Below the pieces are notes generated by a model, which saw only the letters and a list, made by a program, of their open reading frames with translations, did no database searches and was not told where the DNA came from. Source: an uncultured Anaerovibrio sp. (lineage in GTDB: Bacteria; Bacillota; Negativicutes; Selenomonadales; Selenomonadaceae). Taken from it: a stretch of DNA of 64,000 nt. Where the stretch lies: positions 1 through 64,000 of the forward strand of contig NZ_CAMYWM010000002.1 of assembly GCF_947302755.1 (NCBI RefSeq). The letters run 5' to 3'. Made by a program: the position numbers and the translations under genes. This document shows, in pieces, positions 31,933 to 40,630 of the stretch. Positions within the stretch are counted from its first letter, which is position 1; every line of letters begins with the position of its first letter.

Positions 31933-34308
31933 TTACTTAGAAATTATATCATTTGCAATATTTAACGCGATTACTGCATCCTGGGCATAGAAGTCGGCCC
32001 CGGCTTCATCTGCATAATCCTGAGTTAGTGCAGCACCACCCACAATAACCTTTGAAGTATTTCCACTTTCCTTTAACTGGCGAATTACTTCATCAATTTC
32101 CGTCATGGTGGTGGTCATAAGGGCGCAGAGGCCAACTATATCAGCCTCATTTTTTATGGCAGTGGCCACAATTTCCTCTGCCGGTACATCCTTGCCCAGG
32201 TCAATAAGCCTAAAGCCACTGTTCTCCAGTAAAGCTCCCACAATATTTTTTCCAAGATCGTGTACATCCCCCTTTACGGTGGCCAATACTACAGTGCCCT
32301 TTCCTTCCCCTTCTTTAGCAGGAAATTTTTCCTTGATAATGTTGAAGGCACTGCGCATTGCCTCAGCGGAAAGCAATACCTGAGGCAAAAATACCCGACC
32401 TGCACCAAAGTCCACACCTATATCATTCATGGCAGCGGTAAGAGCCTTTTCAGTTAACTCATTTGGATCAATATTATCATTGAAGGCCATTTCCAGCAGC
32501 TCCGGCATTGCATCGGCATTTCCCTCTATAACAGCCTGCTTTATGGCCTCCAAGGGAGTCAGCTTCTCCGTTTTTGCTAAGGCGGCCTTTTTGGGAACAG
32601 CAAGATTTTTTTCGTTGGAGCTGAAATCACGGCCATTGGGATCCTTCCCTAACAGGGCCATGGAAGCCATCAGGGCATTTTGCATTTGATCATCATATGG
32701 GTTCATAATAGGTGCATCCAGGCCGGCAGCCAGACACATAGCAAAAAAAGTGCTGTTGATAAGTGGTCTGTTGGGCAATCCAAAGGATATATTACTCAAT
32801 CCCATGGTGGAAGGGTAGCCGTATTTTTCCCTGTACAGCTTCAATGTATTTAATACATTGAAGCAGGCATTTTGGTCAGCGGCCACAGTCATTACAAGAC
32901 CATCCAGCAAAAAATCCCCATCCCTAAGGCCAGCTTTCTTGGCCGCTGTTATGATGGTATCCATCACCCTTATTCTTTCCTCAGCGGTCTGTGGTATGCC
33001 CTCATCTGTTAGTGGCAGACATAGAATAGCTGCTCCGTACTTTTTGGCCAAGGGAATGAATTTATCCAGTCGTTCCTTTTCTGCGCTGACGGAATTAATC
33101 AATGCCCGGCCGGGATAGGCTCTCAGACCTGCTTCCAATACCTCCGGATCACTGGTATCAATCACCAGGGGAGCATCAGTAAGCTGGGATATTTCTGTTA
33201 TGGCCCGTTTCATGGCCTTGGCCTGGTGGATACCACCTACGCCCATATTTACATCCAGCAGTCTTGCCCCTGCCTTTACCTGGTCCATAGCCTCTTTTTT
33301 TACCGAAAGAAATGAGCCATCCTTAATTTCTGCAGCCAATTTTTTACGTCCTGTAGGGTTAATCCGTTCACCAATTAATACTGTAGGAAGCTCTTTATCT
33401 ATCACAACTGTTTTGCTGCGGCTGGATAACATAAGTCGGCGGCGCAGTGGCTTGAAGGCTGGTTCCTGGTAATCCTTTAGGGCATTTTTTATAGCCGAAA
33501 TATGGGCTGGGGAAGTACCACAGCAGCCACCTATGTAGGTTGCTCCGGCCATGAGCAATTTTGGTGCCCATTTACCAAAGTCCTCAGGGCCCATAGGGAA
33601 GGTGGTTTTTCCGTTTACCAGCTGAGGTAATCCGGCATTTGGCTGTACACTAATTGGTTTTTCCGTATTTTCAGATAAAATTTTTACAATGGGAACAAGC
33701 TGCTCTGGTCCAAGGGAACAGTTAATACCAATAATATCAGCACCCATGGCATCCAGGGTTATAGCAGCAGTTTGTGGATCTGTGCCGGTAACAGTCCGCC
33801 CGTCCTCACTGTAAGAAAGCTGACAAATTATTGGAAGATTGGTGACCTCTTTGGCAGCCAGCAGGGCAGCACGCATTTCCTGCAAATCAATCGATGTTTC
33901 AATGAGAATATAATCTGCACCGCCATCAGCCAGGGCTTTGGCCTGTAACTTATAGTTTTCAAAGGCAGCTTCAAAATCTAAATCGCCAAGAGGTTTTATA
34001 AATTTACCGGTTGGGCCCATGCTTCCAGCTATCTTGACTGTGCTGCCGGCTGCGGCTTTGGCTGCTTTGACAGCAGCCATATTTATTTCTCTTGCTCTGT
34101 GACTTAGATTATAGTGAGCCAGCTTTAATGGTGAGGCACCAAAGGTATTAGTTTCGATAATGGTGGAGCCTGCTTCTATGTATTGCTTGTGAACGGCAGT
34201 TATTTCCTCCGGTTTATCTATGCAAAGCAGTTCCGGGCAATATCCTGGTGGAAGCAGTCCTTTTTGTTGTAATATTGTGCCCATGGCACCATCAAATATA
34301 TGAATCAT
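31933..34308 (-). CDS. metH: Cobalamin-dependent methionine synthase lacking the C-terminal activation domain
   Basis: Hcy domain 'FDGAMGTILQQKGLLPPGYCPE', 'IGGCCGTSPAHI'; pterin domain 'GERINPTGRKK'; B12 domain 'VKGDVHDLGKNIVGALLENSGF'. Confidence 0.95.
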   Translation of the reverse strand: MIHIFDGAMGTILQQKGLLPPGYCPELLCIDKPEEITAVHKQYIEAGSTIIETNTFGASPLKLAHYNLSHRAREINMAAVKAAKAAAGSTVKIAGSMGPTGKFIKPLGDLDFEAAFENYKLQAKALADGGADYILIETSIDLQEMRAALLAAKEVTNLPIICQLSYSEDGRTVTGTDPQTAAITLDAMGADIIGINCSLGPEQLVPIVKILSENTEKPISVQPNAGLPQLVNGKTTFPMGPEDFGKWAPKLLMAGATYIGGCCGTSPAHISAIKNALKDYQEPAFKPLRRRLMLSSRSKTVVIDKELPTVLIGERINPTGRKKLAAEIKDGSFLSVKKEAMDQVKAGARLLDVNMGVGGIHQAKAMKRAITEISQLTDAPLVIDTSDPEVLEAGLRAYPGRALINSVSAEKERLDKFIPLAKKYGAAILCLPLTDEGIPQTAEERIRVMDTIITAAKKAGLRDGDFLLDGLVMTVAADQNACFNVLNTLKLYREKYGYPSTMGLSNISFGLPNRPLINSTFFAMCLAAGLDAPIMNPYDDQMQNALMASMALLGKDPNGRDFSSNEKNLAVPKKAALAKTEKLTPLEAIKQAVIEGNADAMPELLEMAFNDNIDPNELTEKALTAAMNDIGVDFGAGRVFLPQVLLSAEAMRSAFNIIKEKFPAKEGEGKGTVVLATVKGDVHDLGKNIVGALLENSGFRLIDLGKDVPAEEIVATAIKNEADIVGLCALMTTTMTEIDEVIRQLKESGNTSKVIVGGAALTQDYADEAGADFYAQDAVIALNIANDIISK

Positions 34309-34353
34309 AAAATCATTCCTTAAGATATGAGTAATTGTATTATTTCAGGTCAT

Positions 34354-34527
34354 GTCATGTGGGTGTTCCATTCATGCACTTCGCTAGTGTCACATCAAGA
34401 ATGGGATTGGCATCTCCTCTGAATTGACAGGCTTCGCGACCGTCAGCCACTTCATATATACTTATATAAGTGATGTGCTGATGTGACATTTTAAAGCTAC
34501 GTTTATTCATGAAATCACCCACATGAC
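34354..34527. repeat. Long compound palindrome upstream of metH (174 bp)
   Basis: GTCATGTGGGTG(34354)/CACCCACATGAC(34516), TTCATG/CATGAA, TGTCACATCA(34388)/TGATGTGACA(34489). Confidence 0.7.
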
Positions 34528-34560
34528 TACTACAGCTATATAGTTAATATGTACATGATA

Positions 34561-34766
34561 GGCGGTAGGCAGATTACCTGAAGCATTTGGCGAATGGCGT
34601 AAAAAACTATTTTTTGCATTCTTACACATCAAGAAAACATCCACTGTTTGAGCGACATACAAAAACAGTATAAACGTCGCGAGTTTGGATTTTTCTTGAT
34701 GACTAATTAATGGCAAAACAATAGTTTTAGCCATGAGTCCATGGCTGAAGGTAACTGCCTACCGCC
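34561..34766. repeat. Structured repeat family D, copy D2
   Basis: Outer arms GGCGGTAGGCAGATTACCT / AGGTAACTGCCTACCGCC; interior CATCAAGAAAACATCCA / TGGATTTTTCTTGATG shared with D1. Confidence 0.82.
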
Positions 34767-34835
34767 AGCATCAAGATTATTTACATAATAGGTATACTAG
34801 AAAGTATATAGGTTTACAATATTACATGCAAGCTT

Positions 34836-35504
34836 TTATTTCCTAGCTAAACAGTCGGTTTTTGTACAGTTGCTGCAATCGTGCGTTTTTGTGTCTCTTG
34901 GACAGCTTTCTTCTATTAAGTATAAGCCTATAATTGCTGTTATTGATTTACGTGGTTCTAGCATCATGGACTCAGTAAGATGTATACCAATTGTATCTGC
35001 CTTTGCAGTCCTAATCATTTCCGGTTGTTGTTCAATTGGCCAGTCCCCATAACCTGGACTAAAACGCCATTTCATAATATATCCTTCTCTGTTCACCCTT
35101 TCAGATATGGCCTTTTCCATAAGATTGGCGTTTTCTTCTACGGCAGTGGTGGCTGCTGCATCCAGAAGGAGGGACAGGGTATATTTTCCTTCCTTAAATA
35201 ATGCTGTAATTTTTTCTTCTATTTCCTGTCCAACTGTTGCTGTAAGGATGACTACTTTGGTGCAGCCTAGCAGGTGGTTTTTTATAGAGCTTCCTTCCAG
35301 GTAAAAAGGTGGATCTGAATAGATGGTTTGGCTATGGTCATCATAATCATATATTTCCCAGTTTCCTGTTGGATGAATAAGGAGTCTGGCCAGGTCACAT
35401 GCCTCTTCAATTATTTCCTCATTGAAGGTGGTTTGCTGCAGACCAGCATATCGTTTTGTTTCCTCTTTATCTATTTTATAGTAGGGGGCATTGAAAATTG
35501 CCAT
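34836..35504 (-). CDS. Vitamin B12-dependent methionine synthase activation-domain protein
   Basis: 222 aa; 'MKWRFSPGYGDWPIEQQPEMIRTAKADTIGIHLTESMMLEPRKSITAIIGL' activation-domain motif; C-terminal Cys cluster 'CPRDTKTHDCSNCTKTDC'. Confidence 0.9.
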   Translation of the reverse strand: MAIFNAPYYKIDKEETKRYAGLQQTTFNEEIIEEACDLARLLIHPTGNWEIYDYDDHSQTIYSDPPFYLEGSSIKNHLLGCTKVVILTATVGQEIEEKITALFKEGKYTLSLLLDAAATTAVEENANLMEKAISERVNREGYIMKWRFSPGYGDWPIEQQPEMIRTAKADTIGIHLTESMMLEPRKSITAIIGLYLIEESCPRDTKTHDCSNCTKTDCLARK

Positions 35505-35527
35505 TATATCACCTCAAAACTATGAAT

Positions 35528-35543
35528 TGTTTCACGTGAAACA
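35528..35543. promoter_or_regulatory. parS: parS centromere site (second)
   Basis: TGTTTCACGTGAAACA perfect match, 140 bp upstream of parA. Confidence 0.93.
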
Positions 35544-35683
35544 ATTCTATAACCAATCTTATTATATCTTATCAGTAATGAAATGAGCATACCATGAAAA
35601 TAAGTTTTAATTTTATTATCGAAAAAAATATTCAATAATGGTACAATAATATAGTAAAAATATATAGTAAGGTCGGTGACTTA

Positions 35684-36442
35684 ATGGGCAAGGTAATTGC
35701 AGTGGCAAATCAGAAAGGCGGTGTAGGCAAAACAACTACATCCGTCAGCTTAAGTGCTGCTTTGGCAGAAAAGGGTAAAAGGGTATTGTTGGTAGACTGT
35801 GACCCACAGGGAAATGCCACCAGTGGCTTTGGTATAAATAAACAGGAATTGGAACTCAGTGTGTACGATATTATAATTGATGAATGGAATATTTCTGACA
35901 TTATATTACCCACTGATTACAAAATAGATATTGCGCCATCACAGATTGGCCTGGCTGGTGCAGAAATAGAATTATCCTCCCTTGAAGACAGGGAATATAG
36001 ATTACAAAGAGGAATAAATACAGTTAGGGAAAAATACGATTTCATAATTATCGATTGTCCTCCTTCCCTGGGTTTTTTGACTTTAAACTCCCTGGCAGCT
36101 GCTGATTCCGTTTTAATTCCCCTGCAGTGTGAATTCTATGCACTGGAGGGATTATCCCAGCTGCTTAAGACCATTGAAATGGTCAGGTCACGAATAAATG
36201 TAAATTTATATATTGAAGGCGTGGTACTAACCATGTATGATTCCCGCACCAATCTTTCCCAGCAGGTAGAGAATGAGGTTCGCAATTATATTGGCGATAA
36301 GGTATATAATACTACTATTCCAAGAAATGTAAGGCTTAGTGAGGCACCTTCCTATGGCTGCCCAATTTTTTCTTATGATCCAGCCTCTAAGGGTGCACAG
36401 GCATATATGGAACTCGCACAGGAGGTTATTGATAATGGTTAA
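35684..36442 (+). CDS. parA: ParA/Soj chromosome partitioning ATPase
   Basis: 'IAVANQKGGVGKTTTSVSLSAALAEKGKRVLLVDCDPQGNATSGFG'. Confidence 0.97.
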   Translation: MGKVIAVANQKGGVGKTTTSVSLSAALAEKGKRVLLVDCDPQGNATSGFGINKQELELSVYDIIIDEWNISDIILPTDYKIDIAPSQIGLAGAEIELSSLEDREYRLQRGINTVREKYDFIIIDCPPSLGFLTLNSLAAADSVLIPLQCEFYALEGLSQLLKTIEMVRSRINVNLYIEGVVLTMYDSRTNLSQQVENEVRNYIGDKVYNTTIPRNVRLSEAPSYGCPIFSYDPASKGAQAYMELAQEVIDNG

Positions 36443-37472
36443 GAAAAAAGGTGGCTTAGGTCGTGGTCTTGACGCCTTGGGTCTCGGTAATACAGCATCC
36501 AATCAACCTACCAAGCAATATACAGCCCATGAACAATCAGGTACGAGGAAGGGTAACAGGGTGACGCCTGCCCACAATAATATTCAGGCTGCAGATGATA
36601 TAATTCAGGACATAGAGGTTGCTTCCATCAAGGCAAATCCCAATCAGCCACGTACAGATTTTGATGAAGAAGCATTAAATGCCCTTCAGGAGTCAATAAA
36701 GGAATATGGGGTAATTCAGCCGGTAATTGTGAGAAAAACAGCTGCCGGCTACGAGCTGATTGCCGGTGAAAGAAGGCTTAGAGCATCAAAATTGGCCGGC
36801 AAAAAAACAATTCCAGCCATTGTAAAGGAATACAATGATGCACAAATGACAGAAATTGCCCTTATAGAAAATATTCAGCGGGAAAACCTGAACCCAGTTG
36901 AAGAAGCCAATGCTTATCACCATCTTTTAACAGATTACGGTTTAACTCAGGATATGTTATCGAAAAAGGTTGGGCGCAGCCGCTCCCATATTGCAAATTT
37001 TCTCCGGCTCTTAAAGCTGTCTGAAAAAATTCAGACTATGCTGACGGAGAATAAGATTTCCATGGGGCAGGCCAAGCCCCTCCTGGCTATTGATGATATG
37101 GACTTGCAAGAAAAGGCAGCAAACTTTATAATAGACAATGACTTGTCTGTACGTAAGGTAGAGACACTGGTTAAACAGCTTTTAAAGCATCCTGATTACC
37201 TGGAGGAAAAGGAAATTGATACAACGGGAAGGGATACCGACCCCGAGCGGCTGTTCATATTGGATGCTGAGGATAAATTAAAAATGCTTCTCGGCACCTC
37301 AGTTCATATAAAGGGAACAGGCAAGAAGAAAAAGCTTGAAATTGATTTTACCTCACAGTATGAATTGGAAAGACTGATTGCTTTATTATCGGACAAGCTG
37401 ACTTCAAATGATGCTGCGGAAAAGCTAAAAAAGCTTAGAGAATTTTCCACCACAGGTAAATTAAATGTGTAA
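36435..37472 (+). CDS. parB: ParB/Spo0J partition protein (start corrected from ORF-track 36339)
   Basis: MVKKKGGLGRGLDALG... start overlaps the parA stop; 'ELIAGERRLRASKLAGKKTIPAIV', 'ALIENIQRENLNPVEEA'. Confidence 0.96.
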   Translation: MVKKKGGLGRGLDALGLGNTASNQPTKQYTAHEQSGTRKGNRVTPAHNNIQAADDIIQDIEVASIKANPNQPRTDFDEEALNALQESIKEYGVIQPVIVRKTAAGYELIAGERRLRASKLAGKKTIPAIVKEYNDAQMTEIALIENIQRENLNPVEEANAYHHLLTDYGLTQDMLSKKVGRSRSHIANFLRLLKLSEKIQTMLTENKISMGQAKPLLAIDDMDLQEKAANFIIDNDLSVRKVETLVKQLLKHPDYLEEKEIDTTGRDTDPERLFILDAEDKLKMLLGTSVHIKGTGKKKKLEIDFTSQYELERLIALLSDKLTSNDAAEKLKKLREFSTTGKLNV

Positions 37473-37474
37473 TT

Positions 37475-37999
37475 ATGATGGGGAGTTTATTAATGGAAAA
37501 TACGGAAATAATGCAATTTGTCGTCAATAATCTCAGCTACATGGTGGCTGTGTTGGGTATAATGATGATTGTTATGTACCTGATGATGATAAATGCTATG
37601 TATAATATTAATTACATGAAGAAACGATACAAGAAGATGATGACCGGGGTAGATGGTGCCAATCTGGAACGGTTGATTATCGGCTGTGTAGATGATGCCA
37701 AGGCAGTTTCTGATGAGAATAAAAAATTGCGGGAGGATCTGGATAGTGCCCGTGCACTTCTTCAACAGGCCATTACCAAGGTGGCTGTGGTCCGGTTCAG
37801 GGCCTTTGAGGATATGGGCAGCGATTTAAGCTATGCAGTGGCAATGCTTGATTCTGATAATAATGGTGTGGTAATGTCAAGTATTTTTGGCAGAGAGGAT
37901 TCCAGAAGCTACGTCAAGCCAATTACCTCCGGTACCTCCACCTATGCCATGACTGGAGAGGAAGAGGAAGCATTAAAGCAGGCCATGGCCCAAAGCTAA
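37475..37999 (+). CDS. DUF4446 family membrane-anchored protein
   Basis: One TM then 'ALLQQAITKVAVVRFRAFEDMGSDLSYAVAMLDSDNNGVVMSSIFGREDSRSYVKPI'. Confidence 0.85.
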   Translation: MMGSLLMENTEIMQFVVNNLSYMVAVLGIMMIVMYLMMINAMYNINYMKKRYKKMMTGVDGANLERLIIGCVDDAKAVSDENKKLREDLDSARALLQQAITKVAVVRFRAFEDMGSDLSYAVAMLDSDNNGVVMSSIFGREDSRSYVKPITSGTSTYAMTGEEEEALKQAMAQS

Positions 38000-38091
38000 A
38001 CAATATTAATTAATTGAAAAGGAAAAGGCTCTATGATATAATAGTTTAGCTATTAGTAGAGTCTTTTTTATTTTTTTATGGAGGCTTATAT

Positions 38092-39027
38092 TTGGATAAG
38101 GACGAGAAAAGTACGGATAATCGCGAATATACAATCAAGATAATTCCCCATCAGGGTTCAAATGTACATAGTATACATTTGCCCATGCGATGGATAAAGG
38201 CTGCCGCTATATCTGTTGCCACCGTGGTTTTGCTGTTGGTGGGTGCCTTCAGCTACTCTGTATACAGCAGCTATTCCCTTAGGAATGAAGCATCTCAGAT
38301 AGAGAAGCTCAAGGAGGCAAATTCCCTTCAGCAGGAGCAGCTTTTGGAATTGTCAAAAAAGGCCACTGATCTTCAAAGTGAGGTGGAGCAGCTGGGGCAG
38401 ATTGAGAAGGAGCTGCGGCAGCTTACCGGTATTGGTGGCACAGAGAGTGTGGATGCTACCGGCAACGGCAGTGATGGCACTCACAATGGCCAGGGTGGCC
38501 CCTATAAGGCCCTGGATATTCAGGACGTAAGCAATGCCCTTAATGATGTTGAAAGAAGGGTGGTTGTGCGTCGGGATAGTCTCATCAGGCTCAGGGACAT
38601 GTTGAATGAGCAGAAGCGGCTGGTACAGCAACAGGTGGCTATACAGCATACTACGCCTTCTATTTGGCCTTCCACAGGTGATGTAAGTTCCCCTTATGGC
38701 ATGAGATGGGGTGGATCAGATTTCCATCCTGGTATAGATATTGCTGATGATTATGGCACGCCGATTGTTGCCACTGCTGACGGTGTAGTTACAGTGGCTG
38801 GATGGAATTCCGGCGGTTACGGAAATATGGTTGATATTGACCATGGTAATGGTTATATGACGCGGTATGGTCACGCGCAGCAGGTTGTGGTCAGCGCAGG
38901 AGACCATGTGAAGCAGGGACAGGTTATCGCTTATATGGGAAGTACCGGATTTAGTACCGGTCCACACGTTCATTATGAGGTTCGGGTAAATGGACAGGTT
39001 GTAAATCCTGCAGGTTATATCAGGTAA
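38092..39027 (+). CDS. M23 family metallopeptidase with coiled-coil region
   Basis: TTG start; 'SSPYGMRWGGSDFHPGIDIADDYGTPIVATADGVVTVAGWNSGGYGNMVDIDHGNGYMTRYGHAQQVVV', 'GPHVHYEVRVNG'. Confidence 0.93.
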   Translation: MDKDEKSTDNREYTIKIIPHQGSNVHSIHLPMRWIKAAAISVATVVLLLVGAFSYSVYSSYSLRNEASQIEKLKEANSLQQEQLLELSKKATDLQSEVEQLGQIEKELRQLTGIGGTESVDATGNGSDGTHNGQGGPYKALDIQDVSNALNDVERRVVVRRDSLIRLRDMLNEQKRLVQQQVAIQHTTPSIWPSTGDVSSPYGMRWGGSDFHPGIDIADDYGTPIVATADGVVTVAGWNSGGYGNMVDIDHGNGYMTRYGHAQQVVVSAGDHVKQGQVIAYMGSTGFSTGPHVHYEVRVNGQVVNPAGYIR

Positions 39028-39051
39028 CCGTTTTATATAAGGAGATTAAAA

Positions 39052-39441
39052 ATGTTCGGAATGGTAAAGAAGCAGCTGGATGCTTCTACAAAAAACGATA
39101 TAGAAGCTATTATAGGAGAAAATACTGCTGTAAAGGGAGAAATAAGTGGCAGCAGCAGTATAAGAGTAGATGGCACTGTTGAAGGTTCCATTTCTGTCGC
39201 AGCTACGGTTATCATCGGTGAAAATGGTCATGTAAAGGGGGATATTACAGCCCCTGATCTTGTGATATACGGCAAGGTCGATGGTAATGCAACCATTGAA
39301 AACTGCTTGTCAATTTGCTCCTCCGGACAGCTTATAGGCGATGTTAAGGTAGGCAGCCTGAAAATCGACGACGGCGGATTATTCCGGGGACGTAGTGAGA
39401 TGAACGAGATTAGACGCAATGACCCTGCGTTGGAAGGTTAA
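39052..39441 (+). CDS. Bactofilin (DUF583) family cytoskeletal protein
   Basis: 'IIGENTAVKGEISGSSSIRVDGTVEGSISVAATVIIGENGHVKGDITAPDLVIYGKVDGNATIENCLSI'. Confidence 0.92.
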   Translation: MFGMVKKQLDASTKNDIEAIIGENTAVKGEISGSSSIRVDGTVEGSISVAATVIIGENGHVKGDITAPDLVIYGKVDGNATIENCLSICSSGQLIGDVKVGSLKIDDGGLFRGRSEMNEIRRNDPALEG

Positions 39442-39444
39442 AAA

Positions 39445-39482
39445 TTAAAGCCATGATGAGATGCTTTTCATCATGGCTTTAA
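39445..39482 (+). terminator. Terminator after bactofilin
   Basis: AAAGCCATGATGAGATGCTTTTCATCATGGCTTT. Confidence 0.75.
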
Positions 39483-39506
39483 TTCCAAAAAGGAAGGTGT
39501 TTTGTA

Positions 39507-39908
39507 ATGGATTTTTTAAAAAAAGAAATTAAAGTAGGCTTGAAAAATACAGTGAAGGAACAGGTTTGGCCAAAAAATACAGCCAAGGTTATGGGAAGTG
39601 GCTGTATGGAGGTATATGCCACGCCGGCCATGACCTGTCTTATGGAAAAGGCAGCTGCTGAAGCACTGGAGCCTTTTATGGAGGAGGGCTGGACAACGGT
39701 TGGCATATCCATTAATGTACAGCACACAGCTGCCACCCCGGTGGGGTTGGCTGTGCGGGCCGAAGCAGAGGTTACGGCTGTGGATGGCCGGAAGATAAGC
39801 TTTAAGGTTCGGGCCTTTGATGATAAGGAAGAAATTGGTTCTGGTACACACGAACGCTTTGCCGTCATGAGTGAAAAATTTATGGCCAAGGCTTCCGGTA
39901 AGCTGTGA
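39507..39908 (+). CDS. Hotdog-fold thioesterase (FlK-like)
   Basis: 'VMGSGCMEVYATPAMTCLMEKAAAEALEPFMEEGWTTVGISINVQHTAATPVG', 'IGSGTHERFAV'. Confidence 0.85.
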   Translation: MDFLKKEIKVGLKNTVKEQVWPKNTAKVMGSGCMEVYATPAMTCLMEKAAAEALEPFMEEGWTTVGISINVQHTAATPVGLAVRAEAEVTAVDGRKISFKVRAFDDKEEIGSGTHERFAVMSEKFMAKASGKL

Positions 39909-39989
39909 TTTGATACAATATGCACATTGATAAAAATATGGCAGGTGCTCACATGGCACCTGTTATTTTTTATGAAAAGGTATGACGGA

Positions 39990-40033
39990 ATATTTTTCTT
40001 CTTTTAGAAGAAAAATTTGTGCAATGGCGTTAT
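39990..40033 (-). repeat. Repeat family C, partial copy C3
   Basis: Reverse complement ATAACGCCATTGCACAAATTTTTCTTCTAAAAGAAGAAAAATATTCC matches the first half of C1/C2. Confidence 0.7.
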
Positions 40034-40048
40034 AATTAAATAAGACTA

Positions 40049-40256
40049 ATTCGGTGGGAGATTTATACGTCTACTGAATGCATCCGAATTAATCCAGAGC
40101 TTTGCGGACGTATCCAAGAGGCAAAGCCTATTGGTTAATACGTCCCATGGGAAAGTGTCCTGTAAAGCAAGACCATGGTCTTAGCTGAGCAGCTGACACT
40201 GACCGCTATGGGGGATTTTCTCACACCTAAGAGGAGGGAGAATTAGCACCCGTTGG
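40049..40256 (+). repeat. Structured repeat family A, copy A3
   Basis: Full-length alignment to the reverse complement of A2; multiple nested hairpins. Confidence 0.9.
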
Positions 40257-40342
40257 CGTGGGGTTAAATTTAGAAAAAAAACTGTATACAGCAATATTGT
40301 ACACAGTCCTCAATATATATAAAATTGGCAGGAAGTCAGCCA

Positions 40343-40531
40343 TTACAGCGGCTTCTTTGGCATTAAGGGATTAACAGGATTTTGGCCTCCGGCAGCTGCC
40401 AGACCGTCCAGTTCATCCCAGGATAATTCACGCTTTTGCTGACGAATATCATGGAGACGGGTCTTGAGACTGGTCTTAATCTTGCTTAAGTGGGAAAAAT
40501 CTGTATTTTGTAATTCATCCTGAATGCTCAT
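40343..40531 (-). CDS. Candidate double-glycine leader precursor peptide for the adjacent C39/PCAT exporter
   Basis: MSIQDELQNTDFSHLSKIKTSLKTRLHDIRQQKRELSWDELDGLAAAGG|QNPVNPLMPKKPL; RBS AGGAGTGAG upstream of internal ATG at 40531 (ORF track starts at 40555); divergent from export operon. Confidence 0.65.
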   Translation of the reverse strand: MSIQDELQNTDFSHLSKIKTSLKTRLHDIRQQKRELSWDELDGLAAAGGQNPVNPLMPKKPL

Positions 40532-40630
40532 AATACTCACTCCTATCTGTTCCATGTTCTTATTCTATCATAACATACGAATAATTGGCAGGAGTATTAC
40601 AAATTTTTTTTAGCTTGGTGGAAGTTTATA

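Noticed and set aside
34309-34560. Cobalamin or SAM riboswitch upstream of metH
   Set aside because: Structured, but I could not identify the B12-box or S-box consensus on the minus strand; left as an uncharacterised palindrome pending an Rfam scan.
31347-34766. Integron attC or insertion sequences around metH
   Set aside because: No integrase or transposase ORF and no attC R-box consensus recognised; elements are non-coding palindromes.
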